Shown here: positions 1 through 12,214 of the stretch, in pieces
Numbering within the stretch: position 1 is the first letter of the stretch
How the letters are laid out: each line of letters starts with the position of its first letter
Notes under the pieces: model-generated
What the model was told of the DNA's origin: nothing
Seen by the model: only the letters and a program-made list of their open reading frames with translations
The model's database searches: none
Source of the DNA: Blastomyces gilchristii SLH14081
Lineage: Eukaryota; Ascomycota; Eurotiomycetes; Onygenales; Ajellomycetaceae
Assembly: GCF_000003855.2 (NCBI RefSeq)
Contig: NW_003101680.1
Location: 5,114,908-5,178,907 of the forward strand
Direction of reading: 5' to 3'
DNA length: 64,000 bases
Position numbers and translations under genes: made by a program

Positions 1-120
1 ATATGCATCTCAATCACTGATTCCTACACTTTCTCTTTCTTTTCCTTTCTTAATGTTTTTCTCTTTGTTATATAAGACCTATCAATATCATACTGATCTA
101 TTCAGTGTAGGCCTCTTATA
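1..120 (+). repeat. GypA1 5' LTR, last 120 bases
   Basis: The stretch matches 5440-5558 and 56683-56798, including a TTATATAAG motif and the terminal CTCTTATA, which is CTCTTACA in the other copies. The leader that follows (TTAGAAAAATG) also follows the LTR of GypA2 at 56799. Confidence 0.9.
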
Positions 121-441
121 TTAGAAAAATGTTCATTGTCTTCTTATTAGAAAATGATTATTCACACATCATCTTCTCATTAGAAACAATTATTCATCAA
201 GAGATATTCAAACATGTAACAATGTGTAAGAAATAGAGAAACAGTCAAACAGTTAAGTGGACACTGAGTTCTCAAATAGAAGCTTGCTCATCAGTCACTC
301 TGGCCCTGCAATAAGATCTTACAAAGAGAACATTAGTGAAAGAAAGACCTGAGAGTCCTGACACTCAGACATATGAGATATTCATATGATTACACTTCTT
401 CAGATTCCACAGATATCATACATTCAATAAACAATATAATC

Positions 442-1640
442 ATGTCTAATGATAATATGAGAGAATTCCTGAACATGAGTATAGATGCAGTGCCACAGTG
501 GCTCTGAGCAATGTTGAAACTACAATAACAATAAATAGCTGATATACATGCAACTCAACAATGTCAATATGAAGAGATTCAATGATTAACTCACACAATT
601 TCAACATCTACAGAATCAAATACAAAAGTGCTGAAAGAACACTTAGATACTTCTGTATATTTCAATGCTTCTGATCTCACTCTCTACTCATCATAAAGAA
701 TGGAAATGCTTGTGAAACTAAGTGTAGATGAAGATGTCATCAGTTCATTAATCAATCAAGATTAATATATCAATGAACAATTGAAAGATTGTGTGAAATA
801 GAAGTTTCATTCATAAATGAAAGTATGTGAATCAGCATTGCAAACACCTGACAATATCATGAAATATCTCGATATTCTGTTTCAAGACACTGTCATGCAA
901 CAGAAAGTATTAGATTGATTACAGAGCACTCAACAGAGAAACACTTCTCTTATAACATTCATCTCTGACTTCAACATTAAGATTCTAGAAGCAGGTGATC
1001 AATCTTGAGAGAATTGAATGAAGATTAGCATGCTTAAGAAGACATTAACTTTCAAACTCTTACAGACTCTTATAAGTGTAGATAAAGACCAGACTTATAA
1101 AGACTTCTGCACACAGCTCTGAACAATGAATGATTATCTTATCAAGCTCAAGAGTATACAGAACAGTGGCAGAAGATGTTACATCTCAGTGACTTATACA
1201 CTCACACTGAGGAATAATAATGATGCAGATGTCATGGATTGAGTAGACTTGAATATCTATACATAAGTAAGAGTCTCTGCCATCTGAACAGACTTCTGAA
1301 TTCCTGGGATCACTTCTGAAGAAGTCACTGATTGATGTCAATGTGAAGTATGTATTAACTGTAACTGATTAGACCACATTGCTTTCAACTGCTGATTAAT
1401 CTATGTGTCTTCACACTTAAGAGAAAGACTGGCATCTTCTCAATTGAGAGAAAGATCAGTGTCTTCTTATTTGAAGAATGAATCAGTACCTGTCTGTGTC
1501 AACCATATTGCAGTGAAGAAAGATTCAGAAGATAACTATGAGAATGCTCTGATGAAACAGAGAAAAGATTAGCTTCTGTTCAAATTCATAAACAAAAGCT
1601 TGAAGAGATCAGATGATAATAATTTAAAGAGAAAATAATA
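442..1640 (+). pseudogene. GypA1 gag remnant with CCHC zinc knuckle
   Basis: The frame starts at the ATG at 442 (MSNDNMREFLNMS...) and can be followed with in-frame stops to about 1575. Near the C-terminus, at 1351-1392, is a zinc-knuckle pattern C-x2-C-x4-H-x4-C (CINCN...HIAFNC), the nucleic-acid-binding motif of retroviral-type nucleocapsid. The same frame in GypA2 starts at 62145. Gag would form the virus-like particle packaging the element RNA. The region after the knuckle is Ser/Arg/Glu-rich. Several stops fall at expected Trp or Gln codons. The protein would be inactive. Confidence 0.85.
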
Positions 1641-1967
1641 ATGAATGTAATTCTTGTATCTACTGTGATTGATAACATGTATAATATGAAAGCCATGATA
1701 GACAGTGATCTATGCTACTATGCAATGATAAAATCTTCAGTTGTAAGATATCATAATCTTCAGTGTATCTCCTTATCAAGACCTCAACTCCTTGCAGGAT
1801 TTGATGATTTAAAAGACATTTGTACTCATTACATGGTGAAGCTGATCATAGATGTGAGAGAACATCAATGTGAAGATGCCTATGTATATGAAGTTGATAA
1901 TCTTGATTACAAGCTTATGTTAGAACTTGCCTGGCTATCTGAACAAGGCATCTTATTGAATGCTTGA
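1641..1967 (+). pseudogene. GypA1 aspartic protease domain remnant
   Basis: This is an open stretch of 108 codons beginning at the first Met of the pol frame. It carries a retropepsin-like core AMIDSDL at residues 18-24, where Ty3/gypsy proteases usually read ALIDSGAS or similar; the Gly after Ser has become Asp. The matching GypA2 segment at 63359-63658 has MIDSSL in its place. The enzyme would cleave the Gag-Pol polyprotein. The frame is -1 relative to gag in both copies, which suggests programmed frameshifting in the ancestor. The start shown is simply the first Met; the pol frame continues upstream over the end of gag. Confidence 0.8.
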
Positions 1968-3630
1968 AACAGAACCTTGATATTCTTTAATAATGATAGA
2001 ATTCATGAGAATGACATTTACAAGATAATGAACCTGACACAGATCTCTGTCAACATCTATAAAATACTCAGAAAAAGAAGTTATCAAAAGAATTGTTAAC
2101 AGCAGAATCATGTATCAATCTATTCTATCAGTCTGACTGATATTAAAAAGACTCTAGAAAAGTTATTTTATATTATAATAACAGATTCTTGTATAAAACT
2201 TTCTCAATAATATTATGAATATCTAGATGTCTTTCAACAAGATAATAATGCTACAAATCTATCTTTCTTACAAGGTTCAGAAGTGAATCACAGTATCAAG
2301 TTGAAAAAGAAGAATGATAAGAATTCTGAATCATCATGAGACTCTCTTTATAATATATCTCAAGATGAACTTCTTCTTCTTCAGAAGACACTCAATGATC
2401 TGTTAGATAAGAAATTCATACATGTTAGCAACTCTTTCACTACAGCTTCTATTCTCTTTACAAAGAAGTCAGATGAAGAACTTCAATTCTGTGTGAACTA
2501 TTAAGATCTGAACATATTGACAAAGAAAGATTGATATCTCTTATCTCTTATCAATGAAACTCTAGCATAGATCAGATGAGCTCAATGATTTATAAAACTA
2601 GATATCATCACTGTGTTTCATAAGATTCATATCACTGAAGAAGATGAATGACTTACAGCATTTCAAACATGTTATGATCTCTTTGAATGAATAGTCACAC
2701 TCTTTGAACTGACTAACACTCTCAGTACATTTCAGAAGTATATTAACTGAGTACTCTGAGATTTTCTTAATAAGTTTGCATCTGCTTATCTAGATAACAT
2801 TCTTATCTTCACTAATGAATTCAGAAAAGAATATCAAGAGTATGTGTAAAGAATATTACAATGACTATGAAAAGCAGAACTATTAATTGATATTAATAAG
2901 TGTGATTTCAAAGTTAAGAGTACTAAATACTTAGATTTCATCATAGAAGCTGATAAGAGAATTTGAATGAATTCTGAGAAGATCTCTACTATTCTCAAAT
3001 GAGAAGCTTCACATACTGTGAAAGATGTATAAAGCTGCATTGAATTTGCTAACTTCTATCAGTGATTTATATAAAACTTCTCAGATATTATGAGATCATT
3101 TACAGATCTCACTAAGAAAGACTCAGTATTTCAATGATCAGTGAACACTGAAGCTGCATTTACACAGATGAAGAAGATGTTCATTAATATCTCTCTGCTG
3201 ATAATATTTAATTCTGATTATAAGACAGTTATTGAGACTGATTTCTCTGACTATGTAATAGAAGAAGTAATATTATAATATAATGATGAAGATGTTCTAC
3301 AATCATATATCTTCATGTCTAAGAAACTGAGTCTCACTGAATGCAATTATGAAATCTATGATAAGAAACTTCTTACAATTGTACACTGTTTAGAAAAATG
3401 AAACTCTGAACTTCAAAGTATTTCTGAATTTGAGATAATCACAGATCATAAGAACCTCAAATACTTTATAACTATCTGCAAACTCACTGAATAACAGATG
3501 TAATAATCTGAGTTCTTAAGCTGCTTTCATTTTACAATACACTACTGTTCTGACAGTCAGAACTTGATAGCAGATGCCCTCTCATAATAAGAGCAAGATA
3601 TGTCATTCAATGTAATAGATACTCACTGAA
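1968..3630 (+). pseudogene. GypA1 reverse transcriptase and RNase H remnant
   Basis: With stops read through, the frame shows the Ty3/gypsy RT landmarks: a FTKKSDEELQFCVNY segment near 2460, AFQTCYDLFE near 2660, and YLDNI at 2787-2801 where YLDDI is expected, so the second catalytic Asp is lost by a G-to-A change. RNase H follows, with ETDFSDY near 3236 and [15 protein letters not shown] near 3340, then DALS near 3570. RT and RNase H would copy the RNA into DNA in the particle. Many premature stops make it inactive. Confidence 0.9.
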
Positions 3631-5226
3631 TGGACTGAGAGCACTGGCTCTTGAACCTGAAGATACTAGTTGATCAAGATGAAACAGTTCACAAAACTAT
3701 ACATGCTTCTTCAGTTAGAACTGTCATTGATATCTTCACTTTCTCTACACTGAATGAACTGTGACATGCAGCAGCTCAGACAGATGAACTTCTTCAGACT
3801 CTCACTGAAGCAGTACATTAAGAAGTACTCTGATTTCTCTCAGAACTACATATAAGAACTGATATCTCAGAATATTTAGTCAATGATAATAATACTCTAT
3901 AATTCTGTAACAATACTGAGTCTCTCACTTCAAACTCTTATGCACTCAGATAATATAAGAGATGCATGATTCATATATAATCAGTTATTTAAACTGTGAA
4001 TAACTGTATAAAATAATCTCTCAAGAGTTCTACTGACCTGAGATATTAAACAGTATCAGACACTTTATCTGAAACTATAATCACTGTTCTTCTATTATCT
4101 TATGAAAGAACTGTAGAAAAGATCTATTGAAATCACTCAATATCTCTGATAGAATCTAGTGAGATATAGTAATTAACTTCACTATCAATCTATCTGAGAG
4201 TAAGAGTTATAGAAATATTCGAATCATCATAAATTAATTGAGTAAAGATGTAATATTGAAACCTTGTGATAAGATGAATACTGAATAAGTCACTGAAGCT
4301 TTTCTACAGAGCTCATTCTATCAGATGCATGAATTACTGAGATTTATAGTATTAGATCAGAGTTATCAATTCATAAGCACTCTCTGAATAAGAATCTGTC
4401 AAGTTCTCAAGATTATACACTGTCTATCAACTGTTTATCACTCTGAGACTGATGATATGTCAGAATGAATAATTCAGATCATGAAGAATTATCTTCATAA
4501 GTTCTATAATCACTTATAAGATGATTAATATAATCTTCTTCTACACACAGAGATTGCTATCAACAGTTAAGATATCATTTCAACAGATATAAGCTTATTC
4601 TTTCTTACACATGAATATCACATGAAAGTGTTAAATCTTCTAGAGACTACACAGTTCACATCAGACTCTCACAGTCTGATTCAGATTGCTGACAATATAG
4701 TAATAAAGCTCTGAGATGCTCATAATTAAGCAGAGGTCTTTATGACAACTGTAAAACAAGATTAAGAGAACTAAATCAATATTCACTGAGACTCTGCTGA
4801 ATAATATAAGATAGAAGATCTGATATGATTGAATCTTAAGAATATACAAATCATATGTTCATTTCATACACTAGATTATCACCATATCAAGTATAAAGTG
4901 ATAGAAGTTCTAGATAGTCATAACTACTATCTTGACATATTATCAGAAATTCATGATGTATTTCATACAAGCTTGCTTTATTATACTGTCACTGATTCAT
5001 TATCTTCTCAACTGACTTCTGACTGACAGTTATCAGACATTATAGAAAAAGATAATGAGCTTGAGTGAGAGATTGAGAATATTCTCAATAAGAGATCTCA
5101 CAGCTGCAGTCAGCAATATCTTATAAAATGAGTTAGCTATGATCAACTGACCTGAACTTCAAGTTCTGTGTTATCTGAAACAGCAGCTCTTGATCAATGA
5201 GAACTGCTTCTGAAAGAGAGAGGCTA
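3631..5226 (+). pseudogene. GypA1 integrase with C-terminal chromodomain remnant
   Basis: The integrase core is heavily broken but keeps a segment like the usual LSTAYHPQTDGQ region near 4410. The end is better preserved: from 4829, 65 open codons hold the GPF/GPY-like module ending in YLDILSEIHDVFHTSLL, the typical join before a chromodomain. From about 5035 to 5190 follow an EIENILNKR segment and a QYLIK-x-VSYDQLT segment, which match a chromodomain if the intervening TGA codons are restored to Trp. Chromodomains steer chromovirus integration to heterochromatin. A purine tract (GAAAGAGAGAGG) precedes the LTR. Confidence 0.85.
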
Positions 5227-5227
5227 A

Positions 5228-5558
5228 TATGACAGGCTGAGCCTGATCAATTATATAGACTATTCTGTTACACTTCATAGATTCTTCTGCTTCACTTCAT
5301 AGATTCTTTCATTCCACTATTGAACATATACACTCTGATTCTCAGCCATTCTCAATCACTGATCCTCAGCTGCTATGAACATGTATAGATTCTTCCGCTC
5401 TGAAGCTCCATCACATACACTACCACATACATGTATAAATATTCATCTCAATTGCTGATTTCTACACTTTCTCTTTCTTTTTCTTCTTTAACATTTTTCT
5501 CTTTGTTATATAAGACCTATCAATATCATACCGATCTATTCGGTGTAGGCCCCTTACA
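5228..5558 (+). repeat. GypA1 3' LTR (331 bp)
   Basis: It starts TATGACAGG, which is TGTGACAGG in the better preserved LTR at 56491, and ends CCCTTACA. The purine tract at 5212-5224 lies just upstream, as required for plus-strand priming. Confidence 0.9.
5506..5514 (+). promoter_or_regulatory. TATA-like box in GypA LTR
   Basis: TTATATAAG is kept in all three LTR copies (also near 69 and at 56748-56756) despite heavy mutation around it. It lies about 45 bases from the LTR end, after a pyrimidine-rich tract. A promoter role is inferred from position and sequence only. Confidence 0.5.
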
Positions 5559-6067
5559 TTCATTATCTCATTATTAAATTTCATACTCTGGTAAAAACTG
5601 ATATCAGTCTTATCTTACAACTCAGAAACTTCCTTATAATAAGTAATCATTCTATTAATAAGTTATCTAGTAGAGTGAGTGATTCTGAGCCTGGAGCTGA
5701 ACTCTGAAGTGACAGATATATTACTCATATTAAGATGACTCTGCTTTTTCTAGATATGTAAAAAAAAAAGTGATATTCTTCATAATAGAGAATACACTTT
5801 TTCAAAAGTATATGAATCTACTGACTGATAGATTCAGAGAAAATGAAATATCTCTAATAAAAAGTAAGAGTCTTTTTAAAAAAAGATGAACTACTTTTAT
5901 CAAAATGTTGATATAATATTTTAAAAAGAAAAACATGTCATTCAGACTATAATCTATAGAATAGTTGAAGATTGTATTAATAGATCTATCTACAAGAACA
6001 TAATATAGTGATGAGTCATGTGATCTAGTAGGATCGCTAACCGCAACGGCCGTAACGGCTAACAATA
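5559..6067. other. Unclassified AT-rich sequence between GypA1 and CopB1
   Basis: I recognise no element here. Most of it is AT-rich with homopolymer runs (5759-5769 is a run of A). The last 60 bases (about 6025-6067) keep several CpGs and an imperfect palindrome around CCGCAACGGCCGTAACGG, so the low-mutation island of the adjoining copia LTR extends into its flank. An 87-codon minus-strand frame covers it but shows no known motif. Confidence 0.5.
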
Positions 6068-6209
6068 TGTTGAGGGTCCCGCGGTTGATCGGCCCTTCTA
6101 CCAGCAGTGCGCTGGTGGTGATTGAGCTCTTTTACCTCAGTAGCCTACATCATATAACTTCTCACAAGCTAGCAACCTTTTCAATCAAGCAAGCTTTACA
6201 TCTTTCACA
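6068..6209 (+). repeat. CopB1 LTR (142 bp), CpG-rich U3
   Basis: It starts TGTTGAGGGTCCCGCGG and ends CTTTCACA. The last 60 or so bases match the ends of the CopB2 LTRs at 6595-6654 and 12251-12310, but the first 80 bases do not match them. This left part keeps many CpGs, unlike the rest of the window. Confidence 0.8.
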
Positions 6210-6558
6210 GGTTATGAGACTCATTTTGTATAAAATCACTATCAATTCGGAATTTCTTATTAATATAATTATTATTTTAACTACTACTTCATTTGATACA
6301 CTTATCAGCTGTTAAAATCATCTTATTCTATCAGTATTAATACATTTAAGATCTTGTTAATTAATAATACTACTACTCACTTAAAAAAAAAAGAAGCTTG
6401 TAAAAAACATATCATATTGTAAAAAAGTAAGAAAAAGAGAGTAATATCAGTAAGAATTAAATAAATAAATATTAAGATAGTGAATTCATCACAATCTTAC
6501 TTATATATATATTTACAATCTTATATTCTTTTTACTGAGTTAGTTACTGATAATAATA
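6068..6558 (+). mobile_element. CopB1: LTR and leader of the outer Ty1/copia element
   Basis: A complete 142-bp LTR (6068-6209) is followed by a leader of about 350 bp, 6210-6558. The leader is the same sequence as 6655-7005 inside CopB2. Where CopB2 continues into gag, this copy is cut at 6558 by CopB2 itself. The gag sequence that should follow appears at 12311, directly behind the CopB2 3' LTR, so CopB1 is the older host element. Confidence 0.85.
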
Positions 6559-6654
6559 TGTCAGGTTACATGATCTGACTTACTAATTCTTTTATTATAT
6601 AACTTCTCACAAGCTAGTAATCTTTTTAATTAAGCAAGCTTTACATCTTTCACA
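6559..6654 (+). repeat. CopB2 5' LTR (96 bp)
   Basis: TGTCAGGTTAC...CTTTCACA, the same length as the 3' copy at 12215. The sequence GGTTAT directly follows, as it does behind the CopB1 LTR; it may start the primer-binding site, but I cannot name the tRNA. Confidence 0.85.
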
Positions 6655-7009
6655 GGTTATAAGATCTGTTTTACACAAAATCACTGCTAATTTGAAATTT
6701 CTTATTAATATAATTATTATTTTAACTACTGCTTTATTTAATACATCTATCAGATGTTAAAATCATCTTATTCTATTAGTATTGATGTGTTTGAGATCTT
6801 GTTGATCAATAATACTACTGCTCACTTAAAAAAAAAAAGAGGCTTGCAGAAAACACATCACATTGCAAAAAAAAAGCAAGAAAAGAAAGAGAACAATATT
6901 GATAAGAATTCAATAAACAAATATCAAGATAACAGATTCAATACAATTCTGCTTACATATATATTCACAAACTTATATTCTTTTCACTGAGTCAGTTGCA
7001 GTTAATAAT

Positions 7010-8500
7010 AATGTTTCTTCATATTTACACTCTGTCAGTGAACATTCTTCTGAAGCATTTGAAAGCTTTATTAATAAACACTCTGAAACACTTTCTCAAT
7101 TTGAAGCTGATTTGAATACACCTTCTGACACAGTCAGACCGGCTCTCTGATCTACTTAACAGCTTAATACTGATTCTTATAATAAGAACAATAAATACTC
7201 AGATATCTACTATTCAGATAAAACAGTATCAAATTAATAATAAAACATCTTAAGATAATATTTAAGATAAAGAAGAAGAGATAAAGAGTTTTAAAACTTA
7301 AATTATAACTGAAAAAACTCTGTCAACAGAGATTCTTCATAGATTAATCTTAGAATGTTAACAATTATTCTGCTATCATCTCAATAGTCACATGAAATTC
7401 TAATCTTAATAAAAGATTGAAATTCAATCTTTATAAACTGGATAGCTGTGTTGATAAGATAATCTTCTAATTCAAGAAAGATATTAAGAATACTGTAAGA
7501 TTAAACAGTCTAACTGATATATTCAATTACATTATATAAAGTATCTTCATGAAAGTGAAACTGATTGATGCACAGTGTTAATATATGATAGAGAAATAAT
7601 AGACTCAGAACTCTCTATAAAGAGATACTGAATAAGTAGTATTCTGAGATGTCAGAAACTGATGAGTCTATACATTTATCTTGAACTTATTGAGTGCAGA
7701 TGTCAGATCATATTTCTGTAAATATAATGAAAATCAGATTACTTATACTCTATGAAATGTGTTTGAACAGAAATACTCTGTCTTAAAAACACAGTTACAT
7801 TATAAAATAGTTCTGAAATTCATATTACTTGATGACACACAGATCATCAATCTACATATATTCTTTGATAAGTTTCAGTCTGTTATTATAAAATTGAAGA
7901 TGATAAATGCTTTTCTCTCAGATATATGAATATTTGATATCTTCTACTCAGTTCTACTTAACAATTGAAGAGATTATGTTTAAAAGAAGATAGAGAAGAT
8001 ACAGAATTTCAAATTCACAGTTGTGATATTGAATATTGATCTTCTTATGAAGAAGATTCATTCATGACTTAATTCTTTAAAAGATAAAAAGAATCTACAG
8101 AATACAGATTCTGCTGCTAACTCAGCTACAATAGCTATAACAGTTGTGATAATCATAATACCTACTAACAATAATACATTGAATTCAGCCCGTGAAGGCC
8201 ATACTGAACATAATTGTGATAGTACTTAAGAGAGCTTCTGAAATCATCAGAATTTGAGAAATTTATCTATATATTCTGAATATAAGAGATCTCACTTTGA
8301 TAACTATTAATTAGCTAATTGAGACACTGCTCTGAATAATTGAAGAATCTATAACACTGCAAGAATAAAGAAACTCAAAGAAAAGAAGGAAAAGAATAGT
8401 AGAAATAGAACTCAATTATTTATTATAGATAATTCAGAGATCTTTCAGATAATAAATCTCACAGTAATTATAAATGTATCAGTCTGTTTCATGAAACCTT
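7010..8500 (+). pseudogene. CopB2 gag remnant
   Basis: The frame that begins NVSSYLHSVSEHSSEAFES at 7010 is also found in CopB1 at 12311, so the start lies close by, though no clear ATG in this frame remains. Near 8190-8220 the sequence REGHTEHNC is the second half of a CCHC knuckle (GH-x4-C) whose first two Cys are lost. The middle is broken by numerous stops. It corresponds to the capsid and nucleocapsid of a copia element. Confidence 0.7.
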
Positions 8501-9480
8501 ATAAGAATTTCCTCACTATATGAGATAGTAATGCTGAATGTCACATTACAAGTAATAGATCATGATTTTCGGAGCTTATAGTAATTAACAGTTCAACAGT
8601 TTAAGTAATCAATAAGATTATTCTGAAGATTCAGAATATCAATACTGCATTCATTTCAGTAAGTGAAAGATTGATACATGTGTTAAGACTAAATAGAAAC
8701 ATATATTTTACAAGAATTTCACATCATATTATGTTATCTGCAAGATCTTGAAGATTTGAGTAAATATTTTCAGTGATGATAAGATTCTTGAAATCAAAAA
8801 TGATATATTATCTTTCACTGACAAGAAGCTTGTAATGATAATTACAGATAATATCATCTGAATGAGTTGAATATTTCTATTGAAATGTAAGAATGAGACA
8901 TTAAGATATCTACAGATCTTTAATTAATTTATCAAGAATCTACTGAGTTGTAGTATTATAATTATTCACTCAGACTGTGAAGAATTGAATTTAAATACAG
9001 TCATAGTGTATATACTCAGTGAGAAATAAAATGAAAGTCAACTCTCTCTTATATTTTATAGCAAGATAAAGTATATAAATAATTAATTGATTTAATTATT
9101 AAGAAGTTCTGATCACTAATAATAGACTCTTTTACATCTGAAAAGATGTGAAGTGAGACAGTTATTACAGTCACAGAGCTGCTTAATCTTATATCAATCT
9201 CAATGATATTGTATAAGAGCTCTGAAAATACAAAGCTGATTATACTGTATGAGATCTGGCTTGAAGCTCTATCTTCTATACATGATATTCACTGATGAAG
9301 TTGCAAAGCATTCTTGAAAATAGTTTTCAAGCTTATCAATAAGATGGCTTCTCATTTCAAAGAGTTGATTTTTGTGAAATATGATAATTTTATTAATTAT
9401 AGATTGATGAATCTCTTCAACAGATGTTTATACATATCAAAAGATGTTATCTTTCAGAAGAATCTTTCATCTTGCTAATT
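8501..9480 (+). pseudogene. CopB2 protease and integrase remnant
   Basis: At about 8518-8560 the frame reads TIWDSNAECHITSN, the copia protease motif WxxDSGAxxH with Gly changed to Asn. The integrase zinc finger and core are not clear to me, but its C-terminal end is: near 9420-9470 the text NRCLYISKDVIFQKN matches the closing DVIFxE motif of copia integrases. The enzyme would insert the cDNA. Multiple stops make it inactive. Confidence 0.7.
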
Positions 9481-9572
9481 TATCAATACTGATAACACAC
9501 AACTCGAAGATTTCTACTCAATGTGATCTGTAAAGCGGCTGCGGTGATTTCTTTCAGCAACATCAGGTCTAT

Positions 9573-9665
9573 CTGCTGTAACAATTTCTGTAATGATTCC
9601 TGCAATGATTTCTGCAATGATTTCTGTAATGATTTCTGCAATGATTTCTTCAGCGACTTCTGATT
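9573..9665 (+). repeat. 12-bp tandem repeat in the copia integrase-RT linker
   Basis: About six copies of a 12-base unit, TTTCTGCAATGA with small variations. In the plus frame the unit reads Phe-Leu-Gln-stop, where the stop is likely an old CGA Arg codon, so the ancestor had a short FLQR repeat. The minus strand reads as a Lys-Ser-Leu-Gln repeat, which is a shadow. Confidence 0.75.
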
Positions 9666-10558
9666 CATCAACTGATTATCTGTTCATTAATGAGAAAATT
9701 CAACCTGAGTGTTCATTGTTTCTTGTACTCACTAATAATTAGAGAATTGACTATGAAATCTCCGCGACAATATCTATCTTTTTAGTGCAGAATACACTGA
9801 ACTCTCTGAAACTCACAGTTGAATCTGATAATTCTTCAACATTTACAAGAAATATTACTATAGTAGGGAAATCTACAGTGAAAAAATCTTCAGTAAGAGA
9901 CAGTCTTGAAGATCTATTTACTGATTCTGAGATTGCTGCACTTCTGATTCTGAAAAACCTCACACATGTCAAAGCTTTTATGAAATAAAAATATTATTAT
10001 AAGATCTGTGTTAAAGAGATCAACTGTTTGAAACAGATAGAAATCTGATAACTGATAGAGAGAATATTACAAATAAGTGTTCTTCACAGTTAATGAATAT
10101 TTGATAAAAAGTTTAATAATATGAGTGAGATTATCTGCTATAAGACCTGCTGAGTTATCTGTGAGCATCATCAACAGAAGAGAATTAATTACTTAAGAAT
10201 CTTTGCATCTGTTGTCTCTGCATTAATTTCTCAAGCTCTCATGATAATCTCAGCATCTCAGAGCTGATACATTCTGTAGATTGATATAATAACTGCTTTT
10301 TTAAATGCTTAACTACCTGCTGATAAATAGATATATATGAATTAATTAACAAAATTCTGTAAAGACTGTGATAATCTTGTGTGTGAGTTAATAAAGAGTC
10401 TCTACAATCTTAAGTAAGCAGCACTTATATGATATAAGAAGCTGTAAAAGATACTATTACACTCAGACTTTTATATCAGTCTCTATGATACTGAACTATT
10501 TATTCATGATGAAAGACAGATCTGTATAGTTATCTATATAAATGACATCTGTCTCTAC

Positions 10559-11066
10559 TAGACTGGCCGCCGGAATTATGAATTTCATATTTAGTCTCAT
10601 TTGATCTGATCTCATACATTTCTTGATGTGAATCCTGCTGGGACTAATTATTAAAAAAACATGCAAAGTGACTATATATCAGATCTTAAAATGAGATCAT
10701 GACTTAGAAAAAATAAGACAGTGATTTCATTTGATTTCATTTAGTCTTATTCTTAGTATAAAGTTACTATTTTTAAACATTTTAAGGTTTTTTTTAGACT
10801 ATTTTTAATTTTTTAAAAAGTAATGCTTTTTAATAACACTTAAATAAGATTTAAAGTCATTTAAAGCAATAAAAATAATTTAAATTGAGAAGTGAAAATC
10901 ATGATCTCATTTGAAAAATATGATAAGAGTAGATAGTAAGTCTCACTGAGACAGTACAAGACTACTATCTAATGTTAAAACCATGTAATGAGATCAGTTA
11001 AATTGATAATAAGATCATCAAATATTCTGATCCTGATCTCAGACACGGTCACACGGTCAGTTTCTA
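10559..11066 (-). mobile_element. MITE M1 (508 bp) with 8-bp target duplication
   Basis: This non-coding element has the same sequence as 31645-32149 and 52464-52968, in inverted orientation. The ends are imperfect inverted repeats, TAGACTGGCCG against TAGACTGACCG; here the second end has gained two bases. GTCTCTAC lies on both sides (10551-10558 and 11067-11074). Removing the element restores the copia RT frame. The 8-bp duplication points to the hAT superfamily; no transposase is encoded. Confidence 0.85.
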
Positions 11067-12214
11067 GTCTCTACAGTCTAAAAATTGATGATCTGAACTA
11101 AGTCAAAGCTGAAATCACTGCTAATTACAAGATCAAGACTGTAGAAGATTTCAACTGCTATCTAGAAATCAAGATTAATAGAGATTTAACTTCATTAACA
11201 TTGTTTCAATTCCTCTTTATAGAAATCTTCTGCAGAAGTTCTCAATGAATGACTGTCATTCTACATTCACTTCTATGAAGAAGAACATTGATTTTATAAA
11301 TAATGATGAGAAATCAATTATATATACAGCAGAATTTATTCTACAGTTCTATCAATCTGATATTAAATCTCTGCAATATCTGGTAATTAATACATGTTCT
11401 GATGTAAGCTTTGCTGCAGAATTTCTTGCATGATTCAGCTTCAGATCTACATCAAAGAACTGAGCTGCATTCAAATATACACTTTGATATTTACAGAGTT
11501 CAATCAATGAGAGTATAATCTATCACAGAGGTGCTGAAATTGCACCTGTGATATACACAGATATCAAGTGAGCCGGTAGAAATTCAGAATCTCATTCAAT
11601 CATTGATTATATCATCTATATAACAGGTGGCCCTGTTGCATGACAGAGCTACCGGTAAACAGAGATTACTAAATCATCAACAGAGGCCGAATATATTGCA
11701 TTCTCTGAGGTTGCATATGAGCTTGTCTATCTTCATAAGCTTCTAGAAGACACTGAATTCATTTCATTTCATCTTAACAATCTGAATGCTGATGATCACT
11801 TTATTCTCATCATAGTTAATGATCTCACTTATACAATTTATACTGATAATAAGTCTGTTATAGAGCAGCAGCTATTCTCTTCTGAAGCAATTTCACACTG
11901 CTTAAAGTATATAGAGGTTCATTCTCACATTCTTCAAAATCTTATCTGTAAGAATGAGATATCTATCTGATACATTTCATCTGCTAAGAACACAGCAGAT
12001 GAGCTTACTAAATCACTTGAAATATTGAAATATATATATTGAAAGAGGAATATTAAGATAGAGAAGATAGAGAAAGAGAGGGATAAAAAATAATGAATCT
12101 CATAACTAATTTTTCATTAGTATATATTTTCCAGTCATTTTTTTTATACCTGTACTTGATTTGAAGGCGAATTTTGTATATAGCATAGTATATAGTTACT
12201 CTGATGAGTAAGGA

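Larger units (their letters stand above)
1..5558 (+). mobile_element. GypA1: degraded Ty3/gypsy chromovirus, 5' end cut by the window
   Basis: This LTR retrotransposon reads gag, protease, reverse transcriptase, RNase H, integrase, chromodomain in the Ty3/gypsy order. The window opens inside its 5' LTR; positions 1-120 match the last 120 bases of the LTR at 5228-5558. A second copy of the family (GypA2) starts at 56491 and aligns with it over LTR, leader, gag and protease. In both copies the protease frame lies -1 relative to gag. Frames are full of TGA, TAG and TAA at positions where family alignments expect Trp, Gln or Arg, so it is inactive. The 5-base duplication on the right would be TTCAT at 5559, but the left flank is outside the window. 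Confidence 0.93.
9481..12110 (+). pseudogene. CopB2 reverse transcriptase and RNase H remnant, split by a MITE
   Basis: RT runs from about 9985 to 10558 and resumes at 11067 behind the MITE. Landmarks are FASVVSALISQALM near 10200, IDIITAFLNA near 10280, KSLYNLK near 10395 and YINDICLY at 10535-10558 for the catalytic YVDD box, with the first Asp changed to Asn. RNase H follows with SSTEAEYIAFSEVAYELVYLHKLL near 11670-11745, then TIYTDNKSV near 11836 and HCLKYIEVHSHIL near 11900. Order and motifs are those of Ty1/copia. The frame is closed by several stops. Confidence 0.88.

Noticed and set aside
5802..6065. Minus-strand frame of 87 codons
   Set aside because: AT-rich, hydrophobic and without motif; its first codons fall in the GC island and there is no second copy to test it against.
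9483..9671. Minus-strand frame with Lys-Ser-Leu-Gln repeats
   Set aside because: It is the shadow of a 12-bp tandem repeat within the copia polyprotein on the plus strand.
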